From Bradyrhizobium daqingense (lineage in GTDB: Bacteria; Pseudomonadota; Alphaproteobacteria; Rhizobiales; Xanthobacteraceae): DNA of 64,000 nucleotides. Below the pieces are notes generated by a model. It had not been told where the DNA came from and did no database searches. It worked only from the letters and a program-made list of their open reading frames with translations. The stretch spans positions 5,318,001 to 5,382,000 of the forward strand of contig NZ_CP088014.1 in the NCBI RefSeq assembly GCF_021044685.1, written 5' to 3'. Position numbers and translations under genes: made by a program. Below, one piece after another: positions 47,239 to 56,053 of the stretch (within the stretch, counting starts at the first letter, position 1; every line of letters starts with the position of its first letter).

Positions 47239-47280
47239 GGACAGCTCTGCCCGCATGTCGCTCCGCTCATGCGGGCTACG
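47194..47280. repeat. palindromic dispersed repeat invading the HAD gene end
   Basis: GTAGCCCGGATGAGCGAAAC at the left faces CGCTCCGCTCATGCGGGCTAC at the right, with ACATCCGGG and CCCGCATGT inside, so the unit is a long imperfect palindrome. It overlaps 45 bp of the HAD coding region. The GTAGCCCGGATGAGCG start is a familiar dispersed element in Bradyrhizobium-type genomes. Confidence 0.7.
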
Positions 47281-47297
47281 ACTACGACCTGCGCTCG

Positions 47298-47525
47298 CTA
47301 CGCGCTGCCGCGCGGCGGTTCGCGCTTCTCCATCGAGAGCGCTATCCGCTCCAGAAGGCCGTTCATCCGCCTCGTCTCCGCGACCTGCTGCTCATAGAGC
47401 TCGATCAAGGTCGCGCCGGACGATCCGCGCGCCTGCATGCCGTTCCGCCGCGAGAACCAGAGCCAGGCTCCGATCAACAGCAGGAACGGTAGCCAGGCCA
47501 CGCCGAGCTCGACCCATTTATCCAT
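47298..47525 (-). CDS. small single-span membrane protein
   Basis: Seventy-five residues from ATG 47525. One transmembrane helix (VAWLPFLLLIGAWLWFS, residues ~8-24), then a short cytoplasmic part with a coiled-coil-like helix (ATLIELYEQQVAETRRMNGLLERIALSME). The SRRNG after the helix resembles the FFSRRM-like juxtamembrane region of other small inner-membrane proteins. Function unknown. Confidence 0.62.
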   Translation of the reverse strand: MDKWVELGVAWLPFLLLIGAWLWFSRRNGMQARGSSGATLIELYEQQVAETRRMNGLLERIALSMEKREPPRGSA

Positions 47526-47774
47526 TGCAAACGTCTCCGCTTCCTGCGCTGCGCACGATCCCCGGCGCCAGTTCATGTTGGAGACCATCTGTCGGCTCAG
47601 TCGGAGATCCGGTTCGATGCGGTGCTTCAGCCGACGTCATGGCGGTCCGGCGCAGCTCGTCGATCAGGCTGCGGCCCTATGATGCGGCAGTTCGCCGCTT
47701 CGTTCGCGGTGGCCGCCCTTCCCTTCAAACGAACTCGTGATGACGACCCGCCACGAAATCGACCAACTTACAAA
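47526..47774. other. gene-free stretch
   Basis: No convincing coding frame or RNA gene. The right side becomes A/T rich toward the palindromes at 47775-47813, as expected of a promoter region. Confidence 0.4.
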
Positions 47775-47813
47775 ATTACACTAAGTGCAATTCAATATTA
47801 CATCTGGTGCGAT
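47775..47813. promoter_or_regulatory. two tandem palindromic operator-like sites
   Basis: ATTACACTAAGTGCAAT (47775-47791) and ATTACATCTGGTGCGAT (47797-47813). Each is a near-palindrome and the two start 22 bp apart, about two helical turns. They lie 50-90 bp before the alpha/beta hydrolase start, in an A/T-rich stretch. Confidence 0.55.
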
Positions 47814-47863
47814 TTATGCAGCGTGCATGCAAGTTGGGCAGCGACGCGTCCGCCCCCGCGAAA

Positions 47864-48895
47864 ATGACGCGACGCCGCCTCGGTGCGATGCTGCTCGCGG
47901 TCGCGGTCACAACCGCAGTCACCGCGCACCCGGTGCAAGCGCAGTCCGCCCCACCCGCTTACACCGACTTCGACTGGGTCGATCCCGCGCGTGCGCGGCC
48001 CGTACCGACCCGTCTGCACTGGCCTGCGGATGTTGCGCCAGGATCGCGCGTACCGCTGATCGTGTTCTCCCACGGCCTCGGCGGCTCGCGCAGAGGCTAC
48101 AGCTATCTGGGCCGGTATTGGTCGGCCCATGGCGTTGCGAGCTTGCACGTTCAGCATGCCGGCAGCGATTCCTCGCTCTGGGCAGGCAATCCCCTCGGCG
48201 TCGTCGATCGCTTGCAACGAGCCGCTCATGAGAGCGAGGCGCTGGCGCGCGCGCTCGACATGCACTTCGCCCTGGATCGCATGCTGTCCAGTCCCTATGG
48301 CGCCCGGATCGATCGTCGGCGCATCGTCGCGGCCGGGCATTCCTACGGCGCGAACACGGCTCTCGTTGCCGTGGGCGCCCGCGTCATGCGCGACGGAAGG
48401 TGGGTCGAGGCCCGCGACCCGCGCTTTACGGCCGCGATCGTCATCTCCGCGCCGCCGTTTTATGGCGAAACCGATCTCGCCTCGGTCCTCGGCAAGATCA
48501 CCGTTCCGAACCTGCACGTGACGGCGACGAACGACGTCATCCAAATCCCCGGATATCACTCGCCCACCACCGACCGATTGGCCGTCTTCAACGCCATCGC
48601 CACGCCGCGCAAGCTGCTTACCGTGTTCGAAGGCGGCTCGCACAGCATCTTCACGGATCGCGCGTTCACGGGCGGTCCGGCCCTGAACCCGAAGGTGAAG
48701 GCTGCGACGGCTGAGCTCACCCTGGCTTTCCTCGACCTGGCCTACGACGGCAATCGGGACGCGCTGACGCGCTGGAATGCGGCCTGGCAGCCGATCCTGG
48801 CATTGGCTCCCGATGCTGCGCCTCCGCAGATTTCGGCTCCTCCGTCCCCACGCATGGCCAAGAGGGCGGCGGCCGGCCTCGTTCCCGCGCCATGA
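47864..48895 (+). CDS. exported alpha/beta hydrolase
   Basis: About 343 residues from ATG 47864 (MTRRRLGAMLLA). The signal peptide has a Tat-like RR-x-L and ends near VQAQS. Fold markers: VFSHGLGGSRRGY (oxyanion loop, ~72), GHSYGAN (nucleophile Ser, ~158), TATNDVIQIPG (acid, ~222) and EGGSHSIF (His, ~262). The arrangement is that of PAF-acetylhydrolase/dienelactone-hydrolase-like esterases. A GTG at 47807 is in frame but overlaps the operator-like palindromes. Confidence 0.85.
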   Translation: MTRRRLGAMLLAVAVTTAVTAHPVQAQSAPPAYTDFDWVDPARARPVPTRLHWPADVAPGSRVPLIVFSHGLGGSRRGYSYLGRYWSAHGVASLHVQHAGSDSSLWAGNPLGVVDRLQRAAHESEALARALDMHFALDRMLSSPYGARIDRRRIVAAGHSYGANTALVAVGARVMRDGRWVEARDPRFTAAIVISAPPFYGETDLASVLGKITVPNLHVTATNDVIQIPGYHSPTTDRLAVFNAIATPRKLLTVFEGGSHSIFTDRAFTGGPALNPKVKAATAELTLAFLDLAYDGNRDALTRWNAAWQPILALAPDAAPPQISAPPSPRMAKRAAAGLVPAP

Positions 48896-48926
48896 GCTGG
48901 GTTGCCTTAGCTGCCTCTTGGCGTAG

Positions 48927-49865
48927 CTACTCGGTCTTCCGCAAGAACGCCCCGAACGCGCGCGGGCCGTCGCCGGTCTTGATCTCGCCGATCACCTTCA
49001 GATCAGTCGCGTCGATGATGCTCAAAATGTTGCTCTCCCAGCAGGCGACGATGACGCGCTTGCCGTCGGCGGTCGCCGCGATCCCTTCGGGATAATCGCC
49101 GACGTTGATGCGCTTGATCGGCTTCAGGCTCGCCAGGTCGAACACGCTGACCGTGCCGCCATACTGGTCGGTGACGAAGCCGCGGCCCAATGTCAGCGCC
49201 ACCGCATAGGGCCGCATCCCGACCGGCACGCGGCCGATCTCGCGGCCTCCGGCGATGTCGATGACGGAGACGTCGTCGGAGCCGACATTTGCGGTGTAGG
49301 CGCGCTTGCCCTCGGCATCGATGGTGACGCCGAACGGGCGCGTGCCGACCTTGATGACCGCCTTGCGCTGCCGCGTGGCGGTGTCCACCATCGAGACGCT
49401 GTTATCGTCGCGATCGGCCGAGAGCAGCAGCTTGCCGTCAGGTGTCACGGCAAGGCCTGATGGCGAGGCGCCAACCGCGATGCTGGCAGTGACGCTGCGG
49501 CTCGCCGCGTCGATCACCCGGACCGCGGCGGCATACCAGTCGGCGACATAGACCGTCCTGCCATCGGTCGCCACGGCAATGCCGAGTGGCCCGCCGCCGA
49601 CCTCGATACGGCCGGCGACCTGCCGGGCTGCGGCATCCACCACCGTCACCGCCTTGGAATCGGGGCTCGTCACATAGGCAAAGCGCCCGTCCGCACTGAC
49701 GGCGACGCCCGCCGGCTTGCCGCCGATCGGGATGGTCGCAACCCCGCGCGCACTGGCGAGGTCGACGATCATCAGGTCGTCGCTGAGCTGGTTGGTGACG
49801 AAGGCCTCTTCCGCGGACGCTTGCGCGATGCTGGCGGCGAGCGCCGCCAGAACCAGGATACGCAC
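48927..49865 (-). CDS. periplasmic YVTN-type beta-propeller protein
   Basis: About 312 residues from GTG 49865. Signal peptide MRILVLAALAASIAQASAEE, then seven blades of ~42 residues with the repeated pattern VxVSxDGRxxYVTxxxxxxVxVVDxxxxxxxxxIxVGxxPxGIAV (for example ITVVDAAARQV, FAYVTSPDSKAV, KPIKRINVGDYPEGIAA). Related to cytochrome-d1-like propellers in PQQ-dependent alcohol oxidation clusters. It follows the SRPBCC gene by two bases, so they form an operon. Confidence 0.85.
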   Translation of the reverse strand: MRILVLAALAASIAQASAEEAFVTNQLSDDLMIVDLASARGVATIPIGGKPAGVAVSADGRFAYVTSPDSKAVTVVDAAARQVAGRIEVGGGPLGIAVATDGRTVYVADWYAAAVRVIDAASRSVTASIAVGASPSGLAVTPDGKLLLSADRDDNSVSMVDTATRQRKAVIKVGTRPFGVTIDAEGKRAYTANVGSDDVSVIDIAGGREIGRVPVGMRPYAVALTLGRGFVTDQYGGTVSVFDLASLKPIKRINVGDYPEGIAATADGKRVIVACWESNILSIIDATDLKVIGEIKTGDGPRAFGAFLRKTE

Positions 49866-49867
49866 GA

Positions 49868-50431
49868 TCAGCTGCCGCTCTCGATCTTCTTCTTGAGCGC
49901 CTCGAGCCCGGCCTTGTACAGCCCGCTCACGGCCTTTGTTGCAGCTTCGTCGCTCAGCTCCGGCGGCGGATCGTTGTTGGGGTAGCCGCGGTAGAACGCA
50001 CCGGCCCATTCCAGCTTCGCCTTGCCATCAGGCGCCGGCGACACCGTCAAGGTCGAGGAATAATTGGTCACCGGCAGCACCTTCACGTCGACCTTGGTGA
50101 TCCGGTACGAATAGCTCTGCATGTCGGGCTCGTATTTGTAGAGCTCCTCCTCGACCGTGGGACCGCCCGTCAGGGTCAGCGTCCGCGTCGCGCCGACTTC
50201 GTTGCCCTTCTGGCCCTCAGTCTTCGTGACGATCGGAAGCCAGCTCATGTCCTGGAAATTGGAGATCGCGGCCCAGACCTTGGCCGGCGGCGCACTGATC
50301 TCGATGGATTCCCGCACCTTCTGCCGGGTCGGCCCGTGAGCCCACACCGGTTCGAATGCGGCCACCAGAGCCATCCCCGCCACCGCCAGCGCCGCCACCT
50401 CGGCGAGCGCCGTTCCGCCTATCATCCTCAT
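49868..50431 (-). CDS. exported SRPBCC (MxaD-like) protein
   Basis: One hundred and eighty-seven residues; GAGGAAACGAC precedes ATG 50431. A signal peptide (to VWAHGPT) leads into an SRPBCC fold: VRESIEISAPPAKVWAAISNFQDMSWLPIV at the start, long C-terminal helix SDEAATKAVSGLYKAGLEALKKKIES. MxaD has this fold and a periplasmic role in methanol oxidation; the pairing with a YVTN propeller is typical of methanol or alcohol dehydrogenase clusters, but no dehydrogenase gene is in the window. Confidence 0.82.
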   Translation of the reverse strand: MRMIGGTALAEVAALAVAGMALVAAFEPVWAHGPTRQKVRESIEISAPPAKVWAAISNFQDMSWLPIVTKTEGQKGNEVGATRTLTLTGGPTVEEELYKYEPDMQSYSYRITKVDVKVLPVTNYSSTLTVSPAPDGKAKLEWAGAFYRGYPNNDPPPELSDEAATKAVSGLYKAGLEALKKKIESGS

Positions 50432-50489
50432 GTCGTTTCCTCGTTCCTCGATTTGCGCGACTTCGGGCGCGCTGAGGTCATGGTAGCGC

Positions 50490-50843
50490 ATTTTTGGACC
50501 GTGGGGAGACCTGTTCGTGGCACGGCTGTGGCGGTGTGGTTGCCGGGCATCCACACCATCCAGTGCGAACGCAAAGCTCTGGCACGACGTGCCGCGAGAA
50601 ACGGGAAACTGCCCCAGCCATTCGACGACAGCCTCGTGCCCCGGACGCTGCGCAGCACGAAGTGGTGCGCTGCAGAGCCGGGGCCCATCTCACGGCAGCT
50701 TACGGTGCACCATCCGGCTCCCGGCTCTGCGCCGCAACGCTTACGCGTTTGCTTGTCCGGGACACGAGGGTTGAGCGCTGGATTGCTTCGTCGCAAGAGA
50801 TCCTCGCAATGACGGCGGAGAGGACGACCGCCAACCGCGCCTA
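50490..50843. repeat. probable dispersed repeat region
   Basis: No gene convinces on either strand. The stretch has open frames in several phases encoding Cys/Arg/Trp-rich nonsense, and ends with GATTGCTTCGTCGCAAGAG and CTCGCAATGACGG, a tail I associate with dispersed repeats of this genus. Classification is from memory of such sequences, not from a second copy here. Confidence 0.4.
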
Positions 50844-51596
50844 TCACTCCCCCAGCGTCGCCTCCACGAATCCGCGCGGATCAGCGCAAAACTCACGCAT
50901 GACACGGTAGTGATCCGTCTCCTCCACCGTTACCGGCTCCAGACCATACTTCGTCAATCGCAGCAACCGCGCGTTGGGATAGGCCATCAGCATCGGCGAA
51001 TGCGTTGCCATGATGACCTGGCAATTGCGTGAAGAATCCATGCGATGCAGCAGCTTCAGGAATTCCATCTGGCGGGCCGGAGACAGCGCCGATTCCGGTT
51101 CGTCGAAAATGAAGATGCCCTGCCTCTGGCATCGCTCCTCGAAGAAGCGCAGAAAGCCCTCGCCGTGGGAATACGACAGAAAATCGGGTGGCATGTCCGA
51201 TACTTCGTCGAGATATCTCGCAACGGAGAAGAAGGTCTCGGCTCGAAAGAACCAGCCGTTGGTGATCTTTGGCACCCAGCCGGCGCGAAGTGCGGTCGAC
51301 AACTCCCCACCCATGATCTCGCGCGCATTGGAATGATCGACCGCGCGATAACCCTTGCCGCCGCCGGCGTCGTCATAACCGGCAAGTGCCGCAATACCCT
51401 CCAGGATGGTCGATTTTCCAGTGCCGTTTTCGCCGACGATGATGGTGATCGCGGTGTCGAAGCTCAGGTCGAATTCTTCGCTGAAGATCGGAAGACAGTA
51501 TGGATATGCTGTCCAGTCGGCGACCAGCGCGCGGTCAAGCCAGACACGCCGCAGATAGGGAGCAGGCAGCCTGATGTCGCGCTGTCGCCCTCTCAT
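50844..51596 (-). CDS. AAA family ATPase (ABC/SMC-like)
   Basis: Two hundred and fifty residues from ATG 51596; GGGAGGGGG lies upstream. Walker A GENGTGKST (~residue 57), Walker B IFIFDEPESALS (~167) with the DEPE of ABC-type ATPases, and the switch His in MATHSPMLM (~205). There is no membrane or DNA-binding domain. Such stand-alone predicted ATPases (AAA_21/AAA_23-like) are sometimes part of defence modules but here no partner gene is adjacent. Confidence 0.83.
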   Translation of the reverse strand: MRGRQRDIRLPAPYLRRVWLDRALVADWTAYPYCLPIFSEEFDLSFDTAITIIVGENGTGKSTILEGIAALAGYDDAGGGKGYRAVDHSNAREIMGGELSTALRAGWVPKITNGWFFRAETFFSVARYLDEVSDMPPDFLSYSHGEGFLRFFEERCQRQGIFIFDEPESALSPARQMEFLKLLHRMDSSRNCQVIMATHSPMLMAYPNARLLRLTKYGLEPVTVEETDHYRVMREFCADPRGFVEATLGE

Positions 51597-51700
51597 GTCC
51601 ACCCCCTCCCTGCCTATTCAAACCCGAAACCTGAGGAACATAGCAGGAACAATCGCCCTGAGGAAGTGGATTCAGGCCGAACGACAAGTTCAGCTGTGAT

Positions 51701-52561
51701 CTAGTCCAGCACCTCCAGCACCAGCTCCATCGTCATCAGCACGGGATTGTCGCCGCGGACCATTCGGCCCTCGGCGATGCCGCCAGTGTAGTCGACCAGG
51801 GCAACGTCGAGCGCGGCTTCGAGCGCCTTTGACCGACCGATCTCGATTGCGCCGGACGTTATAGCCAGCTCGGTGGCGAACGGCTCGGTGACGGCGCCAT
51901 GAGTGAAGCGCGCCCCGATAGTCGAGCCGACGCCGCCATGGAGCTTCGCGCGGGAAATTCCGTGCGCGCGACAGAACCCTTCGAGGCAACCCGCAAAGTC
52001 CTGGTTCGGCCGCAGCCTCAGCGCGAAAGCCCGGCGCGTCGTTCGCGCCCCGGTGCTCGCGGCAGCCACCGGCCCAAACAGCTTGAAATTGGTTTCGGGA
52101 TCAGGCTCGGCGGTGAACATCGCGCCGTCAAGACCGAAGGCCTCGACCTCGAACGGCTCGGCCACCATAGTCTCGTCCGGCAGCATGTGGCCGCCGCTCG
52201 CCTTGCCGTCAGCCTCGGTCCACAGCCCATGGCAATGAAAGAACGGCGCGCCGTCGCGCGTGCCGAGCGTCATGCTGCCGAGCCTCACGCGCGTCACGCC
52301 CTCGGGCCGGAACGTATCGCTGTAGAACGCGGCGTTCTCGCCGGTCTTCGACAGGGCCGGCATCACATAGCCGAACGGCCCGAGCGCACCTTGCCGGAAG
52401 TTGAGCACGCCGCCGGCAAACCCCTCCGCGGCAAAACCGCGGCGCGCGGCGTCCAGCAACGGCAGGCCGGCCTGAAGCGTGAAGGCGAAGGCGCGTCCCC
52501 TCGCCTCCACCCATTGAATGCGTTCCACAATGGGCGGGCCCGGCTGCTTGATGCTCCGCAT
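51701..52561 (-). CDS. PCC/PPC-domain (DUF296) protein, duplicated domain
   Basis: Two hundred and eighty-six residues. Two PCC (plants-and-prokaryotes conserved) domains in tandem: residues ~5-135 (FAGGVLNFRQGALGPFGYVMPA, PFFHCHGLWTEADG) and ~150-285 (GISRAKLHGGVGSTIGARFTHGA, LDVALVDYTGGIAEG). The HCHG and the GGHMLPDETMV segment in domain one hold the family's His metal/ligand residues. Such proteins form trimers; plant members bind AT-rich DNA. It begins 9 bp after the acyl-CoA ligase gene, so the two are cotranscribed and it may act in the same pathway rather than on DNA. Confidence 0.8.
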   Translation of the reverse strand: MRSIKQPGPPIVERIQWVEARGRAFAFTLQAGLPLLDAARRGFAAEGFAGGVLNFRQGALGPFGYVMPALSKTGENAAFYSDTFRPEGVTRVRLGSMTLGTRDGAPFFHCHGLWTEADGKASGGHMLPDETMVAEPFEVEAFGLDGAMFTAEPDPETNFKLFGPVAAASTGARTTRRAFALRLRPNQDFAGCLEGFCRAHGISRAKLHGGVGSTIGARFTHGAVTEPFATELAITSGAIEIGRSKALEAALDVALVDYTGGIAEGRMVRGDNPVLMTMELVLEVLD

Positions 52562-52570
52562 CGGCCCGGC

Positions 52571-54178
52571 TCAGCCTGCCTTGGTGTTATTGAGGTCGAG
52601 CAGCCCGCGCGCCTCGAGTTCGTCGCGCACCATGCGCTTCGGCACCTTGCCGTAGCCGGATTTCGGCAGCGCCTCCCAGAAGAAGAACCGCTTCGGCATC
52701 TTGTAGCGCGGCACCTTCGGGAGGAGGAATGCCGCCATCTCGGCCTCGCTCACGGCCTGCGCGCCTTCGCGCGCGACGCAGACGGCAATGCCGACCTCGC
52801 CCCAGGTTGCATCGGGCACGCCGAGCACGGCGACCTCGCCGACCGCGGGATGCGTTAGGATCTTCTCCTCGATCTCGCGCGGATAGATGTTGGAGCCGCC
52901 GGAGATGTACATGTCGGAAGCGCGGCCAGTGATGTAGACGAACCCTTCCTCGTCCATGTGGCCCAGATCGCCGGTGCGGAACCAGCCGTTGCGGAATGCC
53001 TTCGCATTGGCTTCGGGGTTGTCGTAATAGCCGGCGAACACCGCGGGCCCGATCACGCAGATCTCGCCGCTCTGGCTGGCTTTGAGCTCGCGGCCCTCGT
53101 CGTCCTGGATCGAGACCTGCATGCCGGTGCGCTCGAAGCCGCAAGTGCCGATCTTCGCGTGCGGGCCGTCCTCGGGATCGTGCAGCGCCGCCGGCAGCAC
53201 GGTGATGTTGCCGGTGACCTCGCCCAGGCCGAAATACTGCACGATCACCTTGCCGAGCTTCTTCAGCGCCGCCTTCTGGTCCTCGCGATACATCGGCGCA
53301 CCCGCATAGATCACCTGTCGCAGCGAGGAATGATCGTATTTGTCGGCAGCGGGATGCTCGACCATCATCTTCAGGATCGTCGGCACCGTGAAGAGGTTGC
53401 TGACGCGATAGGTCTCGATCAGGCGGAACGCCTCGTTGATGTCGAATTTCTCGGTCGGCAGCAGCACGGTGCGCGCGCCGCGCGCGGTCTGCATCAGCTG
53501 ATGTACGCCGGCGCCATGCGACAATGGTGCCACCACCAGCGAGGCATCCTGCTCGGTCGTGCCGGGCGTCAGGTCGGCAAGATGATTGGTCACCACAAAG
53601 CCCATCTGGCCGTGGCTCAGCACCGCCGCCTTGGAGCGGCCGGTGGTGCCGGAGGTGAAGAAGAACCAGCAGGGATCGTCGTGCTCGACGGCGACGTTCT
53701 CCACGGCAGCGCCGGCCTGCGAGGCGATGGCGTCGGCCACCGAGCGCTCGCCGAACGCAGCCTTGCCGTCGACGCTCCAGATGAACTCGAGTGCGCCGCC
53801 CTTCACCGCCGCGGCATGTTCGGGGAAATCGACGTGGCACAAGAACGCCTTCGCGCCGGAGGCCTGCGCGAGATAGCCGACCTCATCCGGCATCAGGCGG
53901 AAATTGGTGGGCACCCAGACCGCGCCGAGCCGGAACGCGGAGAACATCGAGAAGAACATCTCGTCGCCATTCTTGGAATGGACCAGGATGCGGTCGCCCT
54001 TGGCAATGCCGCGCGCGGCGAGCGCAGCCGCTAGCGCCGAGACCTGCGCATCGATCTCGCGCCAGGTCCAGGATTTGTCTCCCCAGACGAAACCGGGGCG
54101 CGATCCATGCCGCCGCGCATTCTGGGTCAGCATATAGGCGAGATTCATCACGCGGCGGGACATGCGCAGGGGCTGCAT
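52571..54178 (-). CDS. acyl-CoA ligase (AMP-forming)
   Basis: Five hundred and thirty-five residues; GAGGAAGCCCG precedes ATG 54178. ANL motifs: FFFTSGTTGRSKAAVLSHGQ (~residue 170), YFGLGEVTG (~305), WFRTGDLGHMDEEGFVYITGR (~395), SDMYISGGSNIYPREIEE (~425) and the catalytic Lys in PKSGYGKVPKRM (~513). It forms an acyl-adenylate and then an acyl-CoA; FadD/malonate-like or aromatic acids are possible but the acyl specificity is unclear. Upstream of a PCC-domain gene in the same operon. Confidence 0.92.
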   Translation of the reverse strand: MQPLRMSRRVMNLAYMLTQNARRHGSRPGFVWGDKSWTWREIDAQVSALAAALAARGIAKGDRILVHSKNGDEMFFSMFSAFRLGAVWVPTNFRLMPDEVGYLAQASGAKAFLCHVDFPEHAAAVKGGALEFIWSVDGKAAFGERSVADAIASQAGAAVENVAVEHDDPCWFFFTSGTTGRSKAAVLSHGQMGFVVTNHLADLTPGTTEQDASLVVAPLSHGAGVHQLMQTARGARTVLLPTEKFDINEAFRLIETYRVSNLFTVPTILKMMVEHPAADKYDHSSLRQVIYAGAPMYREDQKAALKKLGKVIVQYFGLGEVTGNITVLPAALHDPEDGPHAKIGTCGFERTGMQVSIQDDEGRELKASQSGEICVIGPAVFAGYYDNPEANAKAFRNGWFRTGDLGHMDEEGFVYITGRASDMYISGGSNIYPREIEEKILTHPAVGEVAVLGVPDATWGEVGIAVCVAREGAQAVSEAEMAAFLLPKVPRYKMPKRFFFWEALPKSGYGKVPKRMVRDELEARGLLDLNNTKAG

Positions 54179-54283
54179 CGGGCTTCCTCTTCGACGACGG
54201 GCGGCACGCCGGCCGTCCGCTCATTGCAGCCCATTTATCGCCATCGCCAGCGCCCCTGCAAGGCCGCCGGGTGCACGGCTCCC

Positions 54284-54781
54284 CTACGGCTGCTTGAATG
54301 CAAACGGCGTCGCCGTGATGGCCTTGGTCTTCGAGCAGGCTTGCGGACCAAAGCCGCCGCAGAAGCTGCCATGCAGATCGAAGCGGACCGTGCGCGCGGC
54401 GCCGCGCTTCACCGATGGGGCCATGATCTTGTAGCGGAGGACATAGCCGTCGAACACCTCGCGCACGCTGCCGTCCGGCAGCGTCACCAGGATCTTCATG
54501 ACGCATCCGCCGGTTCCGCAATACGTCGTCTCGCGATCACCGCATTTGGTGTCCTGGAAATCGACGACGTAGTCCTCGCGACCGTCACCGGTCAGGTCGA
54601 CCTTTCGCACAGTATCAGGGGCAAACATCACCGGGCCGCCGTCCTGGCTCGCGCATTCCTCATTGGCGAAGCGCACGGCCTTCTGCACCCCGGGCGGATA
54701 GTCGGCCGGATTGAACGGCTTTGCGTCTTCGGCGCGCGCGGCCGAGGCGAACAGAGCCAGCATGATGATGAGACAACGCAT
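54284..54781 (-). CDS. exported Cys-rich hypothetical protein
   Basis: One hundred and sixty-five residues with a signal peptide (MRCLIIMLALFASAARAE). The mature protein has about seven Cys (EECAS, TKCGD, TYCGTGGCVMK, SFCGGFGPQACSK) likely in disulfides. VDLTGDGREDYVVD is an EF-hand/FG-GAP-like calcium loop. Periplasmic; function unknown. Confidence 0.72.
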   Translation of the reverse strand: MRCLIIMLALFASAARAEDAKPFNPADYPPGVQKAVRFANEECASQDGGPVMFAPDTVRKVDLTGDGREDYVVDFQDTKCGDRETTYCGTGGCVMKILVTLPDGSVREVFDGYVLRYKIMAPSVKRGAARTVRFDLHGSFCGGFGPQACSKTKAITATPFAFKQP

Positions 54782-54875
54782 GCGCGTTTGTCGTCAGCGC
54801 GGTCACAATCGTTCAGGGAATTTTAAACATGATCGGCGCAACGTTCATCAGTTGTCGCGTACAGAGTACCCCATC

Positions 54876-55235
54876 ATGGTCAAAGCGCCCGCTCTTCTCC
54901 TCTTGTCGCTGGCGCTCGCCGGATGTGCCGTGGGCCCGCAAGCGCATCTTACGTCCGATCCAGCCTTCAAGCCTGCGCGCTATGCCTGGGATGGCGCCGG
55001 CGAGAATCCCAATCAGCCCCGTTCGGCCTCGCGTGCGCCCCGCACTGCTGCGGCATCCGAGCGCAACCGATCGCAGGCCGGGCTTGCCCCTTATTCGAAG
55101 GAATGGTGGCAGGCACAGGACGGCATCGAGGCCGAGCAGGACGCCAGGGTCAACCGCTCCCTGGTCATCTGCCAGGGCTGTCTCCGCCCGCAGCCGCAGC
55201 CCGAAGATTCCAGGCTGGCCAAAGCGGGCGATTGA
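54876..55235 (+). CDS. small lipoprotein
   Basis: One hundred and nineteen residues from ATG 54876. Lipobox LALAGC with Cys at residue ~17; the residue after is Ala-Val, so outer-membrane sorting is expected. The mature part is low complexity, Ala/Arg/Pro rich, with a C-terminal CQGC pair. Function unknown. Confidence 0.65.
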   Translation: MVKAPALLLLSLALAGCAVGPQAHLTSDPAFKPARYAWDGAGENPNQPRSASRAPRTAAASERNRSQAGLAPYSKEWWQAQDGIEAEQDARVNRSLVICQGCLRPQPQPEDSRLAKAGD

Positions 55236-55321
55236 ACCGAACAACCTCAACATCGGAAACCTGCCGACCCGACCGCGCGTTACGGCTTGGTGTGCGGCGC
55301 TGGCAGCTGGAGGGCGAGGAC

Positions 55322-55597
55322 ATGAGCGACGTCGTCAACAACAGAGACCATCACCGCTACGAGCTCGCGGTGGACGGCCATCTTGCGACAGAGCATTACA
55401 AGCTCGATGGCAAGGTGATCACCTTCGAGCACACGGACGTGCCGAAGGAGCTTGGCGGCAAGGGCATCGGCTCGAAGCTGGTGCAAGGCGCGCTCGACCA
55501 GATCCGCGCCGACGGATTGAAACTGATCCTGCAGTGCCCGTTCGTGAAGGCGTGGATCGAAAAGCACCCGGACTATGCCGATCTCGTGACGCGATAA
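55322..55597 (+). CDS. small GNAT-fold acetyltransferase-like protein, copy 1
   Basis: Ninety-one residues, a minimal single-domain GNAT (YjdJ-like): ITFEHTDVPKELGGKGIGSKLVQGALDQIRADGLKLILQCPFVKAWIEKHPDY contains the Q/RxxGxG/A-like GGKGIGSKL CoA loop and the C-terminal CPF...WIEKHPDY. A paralogue of identical length lies 1 kb downstream. RBS: GAGGACATG; start certain. Confidence 0.82.
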   Translation: MSDVVNNRDHHRYELAVDGHLATEHYKLDGKVITFEHTDVPKELGGKGIGSKLVQGALDQIRADGLKLILQCPFVKAWIEKHPDYADLVTR

Positions 55598-55657
55598 TAC
55601 AGGCCCACCGCCGTGACGGCGGGCCTGCCGATGTCTATGACCTATTGCGTCTATGAC

Positions 55658-56053
55658 CTATTGCCCATGCTTGAGCATGTCCTGATCGTTCATATCCCAG
55701 TCCTGCCACAGCTGGAGTATGCCAAGCAGCACCACTGCCGCGCCGAGGCTGGTGTGATAGACGCGGAGGAAGCCGTCACCGGAATAGCCGATCACGTAGG
55801 GCGAAGCGATGAGCCACAGTCCGGCCAGGATCGTCGTCACCTCCTGCCAGCGCTGCAAGGCGACATATTCGAGCTGGCTGATGCCAAACACGATCAGACC
55901 GATTGCGACCGTGTTCAGGATCACCGTCTGATGTCCGGTGATCACCGGATCCTGGATCGGAAACCATGGCGACGCCACGATCACCGCGCCGAGCAGCATC
56001 CCGCACCAGTCTTCCCATGTTCGATGAGTATTCAAGAAACCAAAGTCCGACAT
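55658..56053 (-). CDS. SPW-repeat membrane protein
   Basis: One hundred and thirty-one residues with four hydrophobic helices. VIVASPWFPI and GLWLIASPYVIGY carry the two SPW-type motifs, each just after a helix; W14 and W45 flank them. SPW repeats are of unknown function, found in small inner-membrane proteins. Lies between the two GNAT copies on the opposite strand. Confidence 0.8.
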   Translation of the reverse strand: MSDFGFLNTHRTWEDWCGMLLGAVIVASPWFPIQDPVITGHQTVILNTVAIGLIVFGISQLEYVALQRWQEVTTILAGLWLIASPYVIGYSGDGFLRVYHTSLGAAVVLLGILQLWQDWDMNDQDMLKHGQ

